Both the position numbers and the translations under genes were made by a program. A DNA stretch of 64,000 bases from an uncultured Fibrobacterota bacterium (lineage in GTDB: Bacteria > Fibrobacterota > Fibrobacteria > Fibrobacterales > Fibrobacteraceae), in contig CAIRAY010000034.1 of assembly GCA_903876665.1 (NCBI GenBank), positions 1 through 64,000 of the forward strand. The letters run 5' to 3'. Below, in pieces: positions 43,511 to 51,133 of this stretch. The notes below the pieces were generated by a model. That model was not told where the DNA came from and did no database searches. It was given only the letters and a program-made list of their open reading frames with translations. Position 1 is the stretch's first letter, and each line of letters opens with the position of its first letter.

Positions 43511-46500
43511 TAGTTTTCCTCCAGAATTCGAGCGACCGCACTGAGGCTCGGATCAACCGCAAGTGCATTCTGCAAGGCAGCCAGACCCTCCGCCTGCCGT
43601 CCAAGCTTAACACAGACGTCCCAATAATTCACCAGGGTATCTTGATCCAAGGGCGCAAGTTCCAAGGCAGCACGGAAGATCTCCCAGGCGTCCTCATGCT
43701 GTCCCCGATAAAAGGCCACAATCCCTACCCCATTGAGGCAATCCACATTCTCTGGATAAGCCCGCAAAAGGTCGGTGAAAAGGATCACAGCGGAGTCAAT
43801 TTTCTGCTCTTCGAGCAAACGATGACCTGTGCGGATTTGTTCTTCGAGCTTGGCTTGCTCGGCATCCTTACGGAAATACATTTGCAACCGTTCGGGAGTC
43901 AAATGACCCGAAATGTCTTTGCGAATCTGAGCCAGCTCCCCTGCCCCAGGATTTGCGGCTTCGGCCCGCTCAAGCCAAGGAATGAATTCGTCCATGCGGC
44001 GCGAAAGGAAGGCGCAATCATAAAGGTTGACCACCGCATCTAGGTACCACGGATTCAAATCAATGGCCTGGGCGAACAAATCAAAAGCGGCAGACATTTC
44101 CTGGGCGTACCACTTCAAAAGTCCCAAATTATTGAGGGCCCGGTAATTGTCAGGCTGTTTGGCCACAATACCTTCGAGCATTTCGCCGGCCTTCTCGGAC
44201 ATGCCCTCGCGAATCAGATGTTCTGCAGCAATATTGACTTCGCGGGATTCGATCACGGAATTTGCATCGAACCTCCCCGATTTTTGCCGGGACTTTAAAT
44301 CTTGCAGGGCCATGCGGACTTCGTAGAGACTGGGCTCTAGGCCAAGGGCATGTTCCATGACCGAAATCACTTTCTGAGGAATCCCCAAACGCAGCAGAGC
44401 GTCGTAATAATTAAGGATGGCATCGGAATCACAAGGATTGGATTTGAGTGCCGCCTCAAACCAGCGTACAGCCTCATCGATGACTCCCTGTTGGAACTTC
44501 ACGATTCCCAGCAAATTGCAAACCTGGAAGTCTTCACCCTTCCGTTGCCGCACATCCAGGAGAACCGTCAAGGCCTCTGCGTACTGCTTGGCCTCGAGGA
44601 ATGCTTCCACCTTGGTAACCCAATCCACATGGGAGAAAGAGTCCACCCCAGCCTCCTGGGAAAAGGCTTGAAGCCCGGGGTACTTTCGACGTAAATAATC
44701 CAGCACTCCCGTAATGCTTTCGGCACCGAAATCATTCGCAAGGAGATCCACAATCACTTGGGCCACATCATTCTGGGCAGGATCGAGTTCCAGGGAGCGA
44801 CAAAAAAGGGCAAAAGCGTCCTTGGCCTGGTGAAGAGCCCGCAAGCATTTTCCTAGACCAAAATTCGCCCGGGCATCGCGCGGATTGGCGTCTACCAAGG
44901 CCTGGAAGGCCTTTTGTGCATCGACAATATTACCCGCATTGAGCCAGGAAAAACCATCCACAAGGACACCCGCGGGCTTAGGAGCAAGCACTGGGGTTCC
45001 CGCAAGGAATGCGATTCCGCTTTTTCGGCCTGCAGACCACTTGCGGTCAAATTTCCCCATATTTTCTGTCATCTGCTTGTTCCAGTCGATGCCAGAATCC
45101 TTGAAGCTGACGCTGCCAAAATGAAAGAGAAAACTATCGTCAGCCACGAGGAGAGTGTGCCCCGAATATCGAATCCGACAAGAATAGTCATCATCTTCGA
45201 AATTCCCAAATCCATATTGCTCATCAAAGGGCCCAATTCTCTCTACGACCCGGCGTGGCATCAGCATGCAGAAGCCTTTGAGCCTAGGGAATTCCCATGC
45301 CGAAAGCTCGTTGGCCTCCTGAATTTTTGCGGAAAGCCCGGGAATTTCGTCTTCGGATTTCCATTCAAAACCCTCGACCAACTGTGGACCAGCGATGCGA
45401 TTGGAGCGAGGAACAACCATGCCCGACTCGGGATGGTTCTCCGCACAGCGCACTAGGTTTTCCAGGAAATTTGGACCGGGGATGGTGTCGTTGTTCAGAA
45501 TCAGGACATAATCGCCCGTGGCAAGCTTCATTCCCTGGTTCCAACCGGGAGCGACGCCCAAATTCTTGGGATTATGAATGACCTTGGCGCCGGGGATCGA
45601 ATCAAAATAGGCCGCAGTGCCGTCCTTCGATCCATTATTGACAAGAATCAACTCGTATTCCTGGCGGCAATACTTCTGCAAATTCTCGATACATTTACGG
45701 GTATACTCGACCTGATTCAGAGCCAGCAGGACAATGGAAACTTTTTTGGAAAGATAATGTTTGGATTGGCAGGGCTCGGCAACCAGAAGAATCCGTGAAG
45801 AAGTTTCCAGGAGAACTTCATCAGGCAAAAGAGCATCGATCCGGAGCTGGGTATTGGCGTAACGGGGCGCGAGGGGAACCTGCGGAAAATCGGACCAATG
45901 TTCCATGGAGGAAATCCGGAACCCGCCTTGTTGGACTTCGCGACGCAGGTCCAGCGGACTAATGGCGCGCTCTGGCACCAGTGCACCAGGACGTTGGAAA
46001 TGAACATTGTCAAAAAGAAAGAGGACTTTTTTGAGTCCATTGCCACGCAATGCTTTGATGAGATGCGAAAGCCCGGGAAGCTCCAGGGGATCAATGCGCC
46101 AAACCAGACAATCGCACGCACTGAGTTGGATATAGTTGTTTTCGAGGTCAAGGAGTTGCCCCTTGCCCATCACGCCTACGCTTCGGTAACCGGAAAGATG
46201 CTTCTGCAATTGACCGGGCAGCTCCTCGCCAATTTTTGCAGAAGACGATTGGGTTGCGAACTCCAAAAGCCTCGCCGAGGCCTTGGCAATGGTGACCGTC
46301 CAGGACATGGATTGGGCAACCCAAGAAGCATGAAAGGGAATCTGCAAATTTTCGGGAGCGGTTTTGCCCAGAGAAGTCACCAACCAACGGTTTGGCAACG
46401 AGCTGGGCTCCTCCAAAAGATTCAGGGCAAACTCGCGCACATCGGAAGGCACCGTACTTTTTCCCGTTCCATCAAGAATGGGCCCAGTGCCCGATTCGAA

Positions 46501-47625
46501 CTGCCCGAGCAGACCCGGATGAATGGCCACACCGGCCTCGACCAGAACCAAACGACATTCACCAAACCAGCGTTGCAATTTTTCAAAAAGGGACTTCCAA
46601 GGAGTGCCCACGCGGATAGTCCAAACATCGACGGCAGAATCCAGACCAGGGACTCCACTTCCATTCAAATCCAGAATCAAGATATCGCTCGCAGGGATCT
46701 GCGCCTCGACAAATGCACCTAAACTAAATTGACAAGCATCGTGTTTCGCTTCGGCCCCACGCTTAACCAGAATACAATATTTGGTGGACATGGAAACCTC
46801 TTGGGTGCTCCGTGGGGCGTCGTCTACCACGGGGGTGAACCAATCAACGCCCCAAAGCTCCATGGCTGTTGGGATTAAGGACAACTGACCGAAATGTTGC
46901 ACCAGTTTGTTGGAAAAATGTACCAAGGAACGGTGATGCATGGCCTCAACCACAGGTCTAGAGCCTGCTTCAAAACTTTTGTGCCAGGCGTGAAAAACGA
47001 AAGCATCGATGGAGACGGCAAACAGCCCTCCCTTCTGCGCGATGCGAAAGCACAGGTCCAAGTCATCGAAACCAAGTACCAACTGGGGATCAAGGCCACC
47101 CATGGAAGAAAAAATTGGGGTGCGGATTAGCAGGCAAAAACCGGTCAGCAGTTTTGTCTTGGCTTCGTGCCCGCCAAACTTTTGAGAAAGAAAATCAGCA
47201 ACTTCTTCGCGGTTTTCGGGTACGCTCGATTTTAGTGGATCCGGAAGCCAATGCCGGGCACTTTGCACTCCACCAGCGTTGTTGCTCACGGGACCCACTG
47301 CAGCCAAATGGGACCGGCGTTCAAGTGTCGCAAGCATTCGGCTCAGGCTGGATTTACAGAGAAGCGTGTCGGGATTCAAAAGCAACAAAAAATCGCCCGT
47401 GGCACAACGTGCGGCCTGGTTCACCGCAGCGGAGAATCCGATGTTTTCCGAATTGGCCTGGACCTGGACTTGGGGGTATTGACGGAGAACCGCGACCGTA
47501 GCATCGCTGGATGCATTATCGACAACGATGATCTCTGTTTCGGCGTCACAGGCAAGCACCGAATTAACGCATTGGGCAATGTAGCCTTCCGACTGGAAGG
47601 TTACGATCAATACAGAAGTTTTCAC
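43510..47625 (-). CDS. Giant glycosyltransferase with two GT2 domains and C-terminal TPR array
   Basis: A 1371-residue cytosolic protein. The first GT2 domain covers about residues 1-245: SVLIVTFQSEGYIAQCVNSVL, VVDNASSD and a NPDT metal motif at 84-87. Residues about 280-620 are a divergent middle part with a segment like a decayed methyltransferase. The second GT2 covers about 627-870: VSIVLLALNQVEYTRKCIENL, LVNNGSKDGT, NNDT at 711-714 and GFGNFEDDDYSCRIR. A long TPR array fills about 885-1371. It starts 18 bp after the MerR gene and ends in TAATG with the methyltransferase-like gene. The TPR array suggests a protein acceptor or complex scaffold. Flagellin modification is inferred from context and promoter type. 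Confidence 0.85.
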   Translation of the reverse strand: MKTSVLIVTFQSEGYIAQCVNSVLACDAETEIIVVDNASSDATVAVLRQYPQVQVQANSENIGFSAAVNQAARCATGDFLLLLNPDTLLCKSSLSRMLATLERRSHLAAVGPVSNNAGGVQSARHWLPDPLKSSVPENREEVADFLSQKFGGHEAKTKLLTGFCLLIRTPIFSSMGGLDPQLVLGFDDLDLCFRIAQKGGLFAVSIDAFVFHAWHKSFEAGSRPVVEAMHHRSLVHFSNKLVQHFGQLSLIPTAMELWGVDWFTPVVDDAPRSTQEVSMSTKYCILVKRGAEAKHDACQFSLGAFVEAQIPASDILILDLNGSGVPGLDSAVDVWTIRVGTPWKSLFEKLQRWFGECRLVLVEAGVAIHPGLLGQFESGTGPILDGTGKSTVPSDVREFALNLLEEPSSLPNRWLVTSLGKTAPENLQIPFHASWVAQSMSWTVTIAKASARLLEFATQSSSAKIGEELPGQLQKHLSGYRSVGVMGKGQLLDLENNYIQLSACDCLVWRIDPLELPGLSHLIKALRGNGLKKVLFLFDNVHFQRPGALVPERAISPLDLRREVQQGGFRISSMEHWSDFPQVPLAPRYANTQLRIDALLPDEVLLETSSRILLVAEPCQSKHYLSKKVSIVLLALNQVEYTRKCIENLQKYCRQEYELILVNNGSKDGTAAYFDSIPGAKVIHNPKNLGVAPGWNQGMKLATGDYVLILNNDTIPGPNFLENLVRCAENHPESGMVVPRSNRIAGPQLVEGFEWKSEDEIPGLSAKIQEANELSAWEFPRLKGFCMLMPRRVVERIGPFDEQYGFGNFEDDDYSCRIRYSGHTLLVADDSFLFHFGSVSFKDSGIDWNKQMTENMGKFDRKWSAGRKSGIAFLAGTPVLAPKPAGVLVDGFSWLNAGNIVDAQKAFQALVDANPRDARANFGLGKCLRALHQAKDAFALFCRSLELDPAQNDVAQVIVDLLANDFGAESITGVLDYLRRKYPGLQAFSQEAGVDSFSHVDWVTKVEAFLEAKQYAEALTVLLDVRQRKGEDFQVCNLLGIVKFQQGVIDEAVRWFEAALKSNPCDSDAILNYYDALLRLGIPQKVISVMEHALGLEPSLYEVRMALQDLKSRQKSGRFDANSVIESREVNIAAEHLIREGMSEKAGEMLEGIVAKQPDNYRALNNLGLLKWYAQEMSAAFDLFAQAIDLNPWYLDAVVNLYDCAFLSRRMDEFIPWLERAEAANPGAGELAQIRKDISGHLTPERLQMYFRKDAEQAKLEEQIRTGHRLLEEQKIDSAVILFTDLLRAYPENVDCLNGVGIVAFYRGQHEDAWEIFRAALELAPLDQDTLVNYWDVCVKLGRQAEGLAALQNALAVDPSLSAVARILEEN

Positions 47626-47643
47626 TGATTCACCCGAGGGGAT

Positions 47644-47976
47644 TTAAGCCATTTGAACATTAGGCTCAATATATGTATTCACCCCTTCACTCAGCAGGGA
47701 ATATATGTTGTGCCCTGGATTCTGTTCCTTCTGCAGGATGCGTTTGGCTCCAGCGATGGAATACCCGTCTCCTTTGAGCAACAGCTTGATCCGCCCCAGA
47801 CGCTGGATATCGTCATCGTCGTAGCGGCGCTGGCGCCCCTCGGTCCTTGCAGGGCTTAGGAAGAAGCTGAACTCACGCTCCCAAAACCGCAGGGTATGAG
47901 CCGGAACATCCAGGAACCGGGCAACGTCGCCAATTCCTACAAGGATTTCGGGGTATGGTTGCAATTGGGCATTCAT
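47644..47976 (-). CDS. MerR-family transcriptional regulator heading the glycosyltransferase operon
   Basis: A 110-residue DNA-binding protein. Residues about 14-85 form a MerR winged helix-turn-helix (VGIGDVARFLDVPAHTLRFWEREFSFFLSPARTEGRQRRYDDDDIQRLGRIKLLLKGDGYSIAGAKRILQ), of the short class that lacks a large effector domain. AAGGAG lies 6 nt before ATG 47976. It is the first gene of a transcript with three glycosyltransferase-type genes, preceded by a sigma-54 promoter. A 9-bp inverted repeat covering its ribosome binding site and start region looks like its own operator. Confidence 0.85.
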   Translation of the reverse strand: MNAQLQPYPEILVGIGDVARFLDVPAHTLRFWEREFSFFLSPARTEGRQRRYDDDDIQRLGRIKLLLKGDGYSIAGAKRILQKEQNPGHNIYSLLSEGVNTYIEPNVQMA

Positions 47977-47978
47977 GT

Positions 47979-48013
47979 GGATCTCCTTCTGCCGTAAGGC
48001 ATATAGGAGATCC
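47979..48013 (-). promoter_or_regulatory. Nested inverted repeat over the start region of the MerR gene
   Basis: GGATCTCCT (47979-47987) is exactly complementary to AGGAGATCC (48005-48013), and between them TGCC-GTAA-GGCA (47990-48001) forms a second palindrome. The site spans from about -7 of the predicted sigma-54 transcript through the Shine-Dalgarno sequence. Because one arm lies upstream of the predicted RNA start, a DNA operator is more likely than an RNA hairpin. Confidence 0.65.
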
Positions 48014-48017
48014 TAAT

Positions 48018-48033
48018 GCAAAAGTTGAGCCAA
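48018..48033 (-). promoter_or_regulatory. Sigma-54 promoter of the MerR-glycosyltransferase operon
   Basis: The minus-strand sequence TTGGCTCAACTTTTGC keeps GG and GC ten bases apart, the defining spacing. It is slightly less canonical than the other three (GGCTC instead of GGCAC). The predicted start is near 48006, 30 nt before ATG 47976. Confidence 0.7.
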
Positions 48034-48073
48034 ACATCAACTTCAGGTTTTTAGCGAGATTTCGCCACAAGTG

Positions 48074-48111
48074 TTCGGCAAATATTGCCAGGACCTGGCC
48101 TTTTTGCCGAA
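48074..48111 (-). terminator. Strong hairpin directly after csrA
   Basis: TTCGGCAAA (48074-48082) and TTTGCCGAA (48103-48111) form a perfect 9-bp outer stem, with an inner GCCAG/CTGGC stem. It begins one base after the csrA stop codon. There is no T-run, so it may stabilise the 3' end or act as a non-canonical terminator. Confidence 0.55.
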
Positions 48112-48112
48112 T

Positions 48113-48346
48113 TTACTTGGGACGCTTGAACAATTGGGCTAGCGAACCCATGTCCACATCGGCCTTGGGCACGGCGGCCTGGTTTTCTTCCTTGATCCGC
48201 TGGTAGACTTCTTCGCGATAAATGGACACGGAACGGGGAGCATCGATGCCAATTTTGATATTGGAACCATCGATATCGATAATGGTAATTTTGACCTCTT
48301 CGCCAATGCGGAGGGACTCGCCAGGTTTGCGGGTGAGAACTAACAT
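48113..48346 (-). CDS. csrA: Carbon storage regulator CsrA
   Basis: A 77-residue RNA-binding translational regulator: MLVLTRKPGESLRIGEEVKITIIDIDGSNIKIGIDAPRSVSIYREEVYQRI is the canonical core with the conserved RNA-contact residues L4 and R6 and the IYREEVY stretch. A Q/A/K tail follows. It binds GGA in hairpin loops, commonly over ribosome binding sites. The gene starts right after fliW (stop at 48348), whose last codons contain its GGAGGAG. The likely main target is the flagellin leader at 49767-49788. Confidence 0.97.
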   Translation of the reverse strand: MLVLTRKPGESLRIGEEVKITIIDIDGSNIKIGIDAPRSVSIYREEVYQRIKEENQAAVPKADVDMGSLAQLFKRPK

Positions 48347-48347
48347 A

Positions 48348-48782
48348 TTAGGTCTCCTCCGGCATCATTTTTTCACGAATGGAATAACGCCCGTCATCCA
48401 AAATAATCTGCTTGCCTAGCTTGCTTTTGATATTTACCAGCACCGGACCTGCCATATTGACGGTCGAAAGCCTGTGGTTGGGATTGAGGGTTACAATCAC
48501 AAAGAGCATCAAGTCATCTTGATTCTGGATCTTCAGGTCGGCAATTTGCTCTTTGCCCATTTTGGGGGCATAATCGGGCCGGAAAAGCAAAGGGTTCACC
48601 ATCAAAAAACGGATCTGGACATTTTCCACAGAATACAGCCAAACAAAAGGCTCAAACTCCGGATTCATCGCCAATAAAAAATTTCGCAGTCCTTCGAAAC
48701 CTGGAATGCCAGACTCGAAACGGATGATGTCTGGGTCGGTGTATTCCAGACCATGTAAAACTTTTTTTTGTAATTCAGGCAT
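48348..48782 (-). CDS. fliW: Flagellar assembly factor FliW
   Basis: A 144-residue protein that binds CsrA to relieve repression of flagellin translation and is itself titrated by unexported flagellin. Signatures are IIRFESGIPGFEGLRNFLL, FVWLYSVENVQIRFLMVNP and VIVTLNPNHRLSTVNMAGPVLVNIKSKLGKQIIL. AAGGAAC precedes ATG 48782. The order fliW-csrA next to flagellin is the classical three-part circuit. Confidence 0.96.
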   Translation of the reverse strand: MPELQKKVLHGLEYTDPDIIRFESGIPGFEGLRNFLLAMNPEFEPFVWLYSVENVQIRFLMVNPLLFRPDYAPKMGKEQIADLKIQNQDDLMLFVIVTLNPNHRLSTVNMAGPVLVNIKSKLGKQIILDDGRYSIREKMMPEET

Positions 48783-48833
48783 GCTTTGTTCCTTATTCCA
48801 AGACTAATGTAGCCAAATCCCTCCCAGTCCACA

Positions 48834-48875
48834 ACAAAAAAAAAGACCGGGCCAGCAGGCAACTGGACCCGGTCT
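48834..48875 (-). terminator. Rho-independent terminator of the flagellin gene
   Basis: On the minus strand AGACCGGG (48875-48868) pairs with CCCGGTCT (48851-48844), extended inward by CCAG/CTGG with one bulge, and is followed by ten T residues. It isolates the flagellin transcript from fliW-csrA. Confidence 0.9.
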
Positions 48876-48903
48876 CACGGAACGGAGGAAAAACAAAAAT
48901 TTA

Positions 48904-49752
48904 CTAGGCGTCAAAAAGTGACAGGACCGACTTCGGAAGACCATTGGCCTGTCCAAGCATCGCTGTCGACGATTGACTCAAAATCTGGAAGCGCACCATT
49001 TCCGTGGAAAGCTTGGCAAAGTCCGCATCACGGATCACCGACTCTGCGGCCTGGGTATTATTTTCCTGAATTCCAAGGCTGGTGATGGCAGAGTCCAGGC
49101 GATTCATCAAAGCACCCAGATTCGAACGAGTTTGATTCACCGCAACAATGGCGGAATCCACTTCTGTCAAGGCAGTATCCACACCGGGACGAGCCAAAAT
49201 GCTCGAGGTAATCAACCCCAGCGCACCCGCTGTAACTGAACCAATACTGACCTGGATTGTATCAATTCCAACGGCGTTGTTCACGCCAATATGCAATACC
49301 GAAGGACCGCCCACGGAACCAAAGGAATTCACGGCCCCACTCAACAAAGGCATGCCATTGTATTGAGTGGAAGTGGCGATGCGGTCCAATTCCACTTTAA
49401 GACTCTGATATTCCTGATCCATAAACGCACGGTCATTGGACGTGAACGGATCATTGGAAGCCTGCACGCTCAGCTCCCGCATGCGTTGGAGAATATTCGA
49501 AACTTCATCCATGGCACCTTCGGCAATTTGCAGCAAGGATGTGGCATCCTGCGCATTGCGGGTCACCATGCTTGCACCCCGAATCTGGGTGCGCAATTGT
49601 TCGGAAACGGACAGATTCGCAGGGTCATCCGACGCGCGATTGATTCGAAACCCCGTACTGAGTTTGGTCATTACATCACCCAAGTTCCGGTCATTTTGCC
49701 GGAGGGACATCTGGGAGACCAGCGATGCAATATTATTGTTAATCCGTGTCAT
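48904..49752 (-). CDS. fliC: Flagellin
   Basis: The filament subunit, 282 residues. Conserved D0/D1 ends are present: MTRINNNIASLVSQMSLRQNDRNLGDVMTKLSTGFRINRASDDPANLSVSEQLRTQIRG at the N-terminus and FAKLSTEMVRFQILSQSSTAMLGQANGLPKSVLSLFDA at the C-terminus. The central variable domain is short, as in small flagellins. The gene is monocistronic, with a sigma-54 promoter and a GGA-loop hairpin in its leader. Nearby fliW and csrA should control its translation, and the large glycosyltransferases 1.3-10 kb away may modify it. Confidence 0.97.
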   Translation of the reverse strand: MTRINNNIASLVSQMSLRQNDRNLGDVMTKLSTGFRINRASDDPANLSVSEQLRTQIRGASMVTRNAQDATSLLQIAEGAMDEVSNILQRMRELSVQASNDPFTSNDRAFMDQEYQSLKVELDRIATSTQYNGMPLLSGAVNSFGSVGGPSVLHIGVNNAVGIDTIQVSIGSVTAGALGLITSSILARPGVDTALTEVDSAIVAVNQTRSNLGALMNRLDSAITSLGIQENNTQAAESVIRDADFAKLSTEMVRFQILSQSSTAMLGQANGLPKSVLSLFDA

Positions 49753-49766
49753 AGACTCCGTTCCAT

Positions 49767-49788
49767 GTTCAGGTTTCCTTGCCTAAAC
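49767..49788 (-). promoter_or_regulatory. Predicted CsrA-binding hairpin in the flagellin leader
   Basis: On the minus strand GTTTAGG (49788-49782) pairs with CCTGAAC (49773-49767, one G-U pair) and exposes the loop CAAGGAAA. GGA in a hairpin loop is the core CsrA signature. Two further GGA motifs follow at about 49762 and 49757, the latter in the GGAG just before ATG 49752. Confidence 0.6.
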
Positions 49789-49797
49789 TGGGTATTC

Positions 49798-49813
49798 GCA
49801 AAGTTCATGCCAA
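49798..49813 (-). promoter_or_regulatory. Sigma-54 promoter of flagellin
   Basis: The minus-strand sequence TTGGCATGAACTTTGC has GG and GC ten bases apart. The predicted start is near 49786, so the leader would be about 35 nt and begin at the CsrA hairpin. The rest of the 163-bp gap to flgL holds no other clear signal. Confidence 0.78.
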
Positions 49814-49915
49814 AGCGACAACCTTGAATAATTTCAAAACTAAAGCAATCCGTCAAAGATCCCGGAACCCAGAAAGAGCAAAACTTGCCGAAGCGGAAAT
49901 TTCTGCCATAAACCA

Positions 49916-51121
49916 TTAGAGATAGTCCATCAAGGTATTGGTGAGCACCTTGGAAGCGCTTTTGAGGGATGCCTGATACACGGAGTCCGCCATGGTAAAC
50001 TGGGAAATTGCTTCCGCAAAATCCAGATCCTCAATTTTCGATTGCAGGTCCGTAGCAATAATGATGTTTTCGTCGTTGCGTCCAATGGTCGCTGTCATGC
50101 GGTTAGACCAGGCGCCTACCGTGGCCTGTTGTCCAAGCATTCGAATGAGGGAATCATCCACATTGGTGATGGAGGTTTCGATTTCACTCTGGGTATTGGT
50201 GTGCAAGCCCTGCATCAGGGAAATGACGGAGCTGTATGTGTCCATGGAGAGCTCATCACCAAATACATCATCAGCCTTCACATTGATATTCATCACGATT
50301 CCGGGCTCAATCTCGCGCTTAATGTCCCCATTGGTATTCAAAAGTTCATTGCGCCGAATCCAGTCAAAGTTGATATCCAGAGTTCCCGCCGTGGCCTCGG
50401 CATCTGCTGCCGGTGTCAGGAAGGTAATTTCGCCCTTGACATAATCCACCGTAAAGTCCGTTCCTTCCACCAAATTATTGATTTCGAGGGTACCCGGAAT
50501 AATCCGTCGGACTGCGGGGTTTCCGTAGGGAGAAACGGGATCAATGGAATCCTCAATATTGCGGTCATAGAGTTTGAGAGGGACATTCAGGGCATAGGTG
50601 GGATCGGTCGGATCAGGAATCACACCACCTAGGGGAACTTCATTTCCAACCAGGTTGATGTTCATGCCTCCTTGCAGCACGGAATAGGGAGCCTTGTCCG
50701 TATCGGTTCCGGAAAACAGATAATCACCTTTGTAACTTGAGTTTCCCAAGTTCACCATTTGCAACAGCACCTGGCGCACTTCGTCATTTACCGACTGCCG
50801 GTCACGGGCAAGCAGGGTGTCGCTTGCTCCCTGCAGGGCCAGTTCACGCGTGCGTTGAAATAGATCGTCGAAACCCATCATGGTGGAATCAAGAACGGTC
50901 AAATAGGTACTTCCATTGTCATTATTGCGACCATTCTGGGCCCGGTGGGCTAGGCTTGCACGCAAATCCAAATCATTACCGACTTCGATCGGATTATCGG
51001 AAGGGCGACTCAACGCCTTGCCGGAGGAAAGCTGTTCCTGAAGAATGGAAAGTTTCGTCTGGTTTTTCCCTAGCTGGCGCATCACCAGATCGTTTACCAT
51101 GGAGAAGGTTACTCTGGACAT
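49916..51121 (-). CDS. flgL: Hook-filament junction protein FlgL
   Basis: A 401-residue junction protein (HAP3), longer than the about 310 residues usual. The N-terminal flagellin-like region is MSRVTFSMVNDLVMRQLGKNQTKLSILQEQLSSGKALSRPSDNPIEVGNDLDLRASLA, followed by a GDYLFSGTDTDKAPY motif typical of FlgL. The C-terminus ends LDFAEAISQFTMADSVYQASLKSASKVLTNTLMDYL. A central insert of about 100 residues (about 170-260) explains the extra length. It lies 12 bp after flgK in the flgJ-flgN-flgK-flgL unit. Confidence 0.94.
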   Translation of the reverse strand: MSRVTFSMVNDLVMRQLGKNQTKLSILQEQLSSGKALSRPSDNPIEVGNDLDLRASLAHRAQNGRNNDNGSTYLTVLDSTMMGFDDLFQRTRELALQGASDTLLARDRQSVNDEVRQVLLQMVNLGNSSYKGDYLFSGTDTDKAPYSVLQGGMNINLVGNEVPLGGVIPDPTDPTYALNVPLKLYDRNIEDSIDPVSPYGNPAVRRIIPGTLEINNLVEGTDFTVDYVKGEITFLTPAADAEATAGTLDINFDWIRRNELLNTNGDIKREIEPGIVMNINVKADDVFGDELSMDTYSSVISLMQGLHTNTQSEIETSITNVDDSLIRMLGQQATVGAWSNRMTATIGRNDENIIIATDLQSKIEDLDFAEAISQFTMADSVYQASLKSASKVLTNTLMDYL

Positions 51122-51133
51122 AATCGCCTCCGC

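Noticed and set aside
45898-46722. 274-codon plus-strand frame antisense to the large glycosyltransferase
   Set aside because: The glycosyltransferase frame is continuous and has clear motifs on both sides of this stretch.
47979-48013. RNA thermometer sequestering the MerR ribosome binding site
   Set aside because: The predicted sigma-54 start near 48006 would leave most of the 5' arm out of the RNA, so a DNA operator is the better reading.
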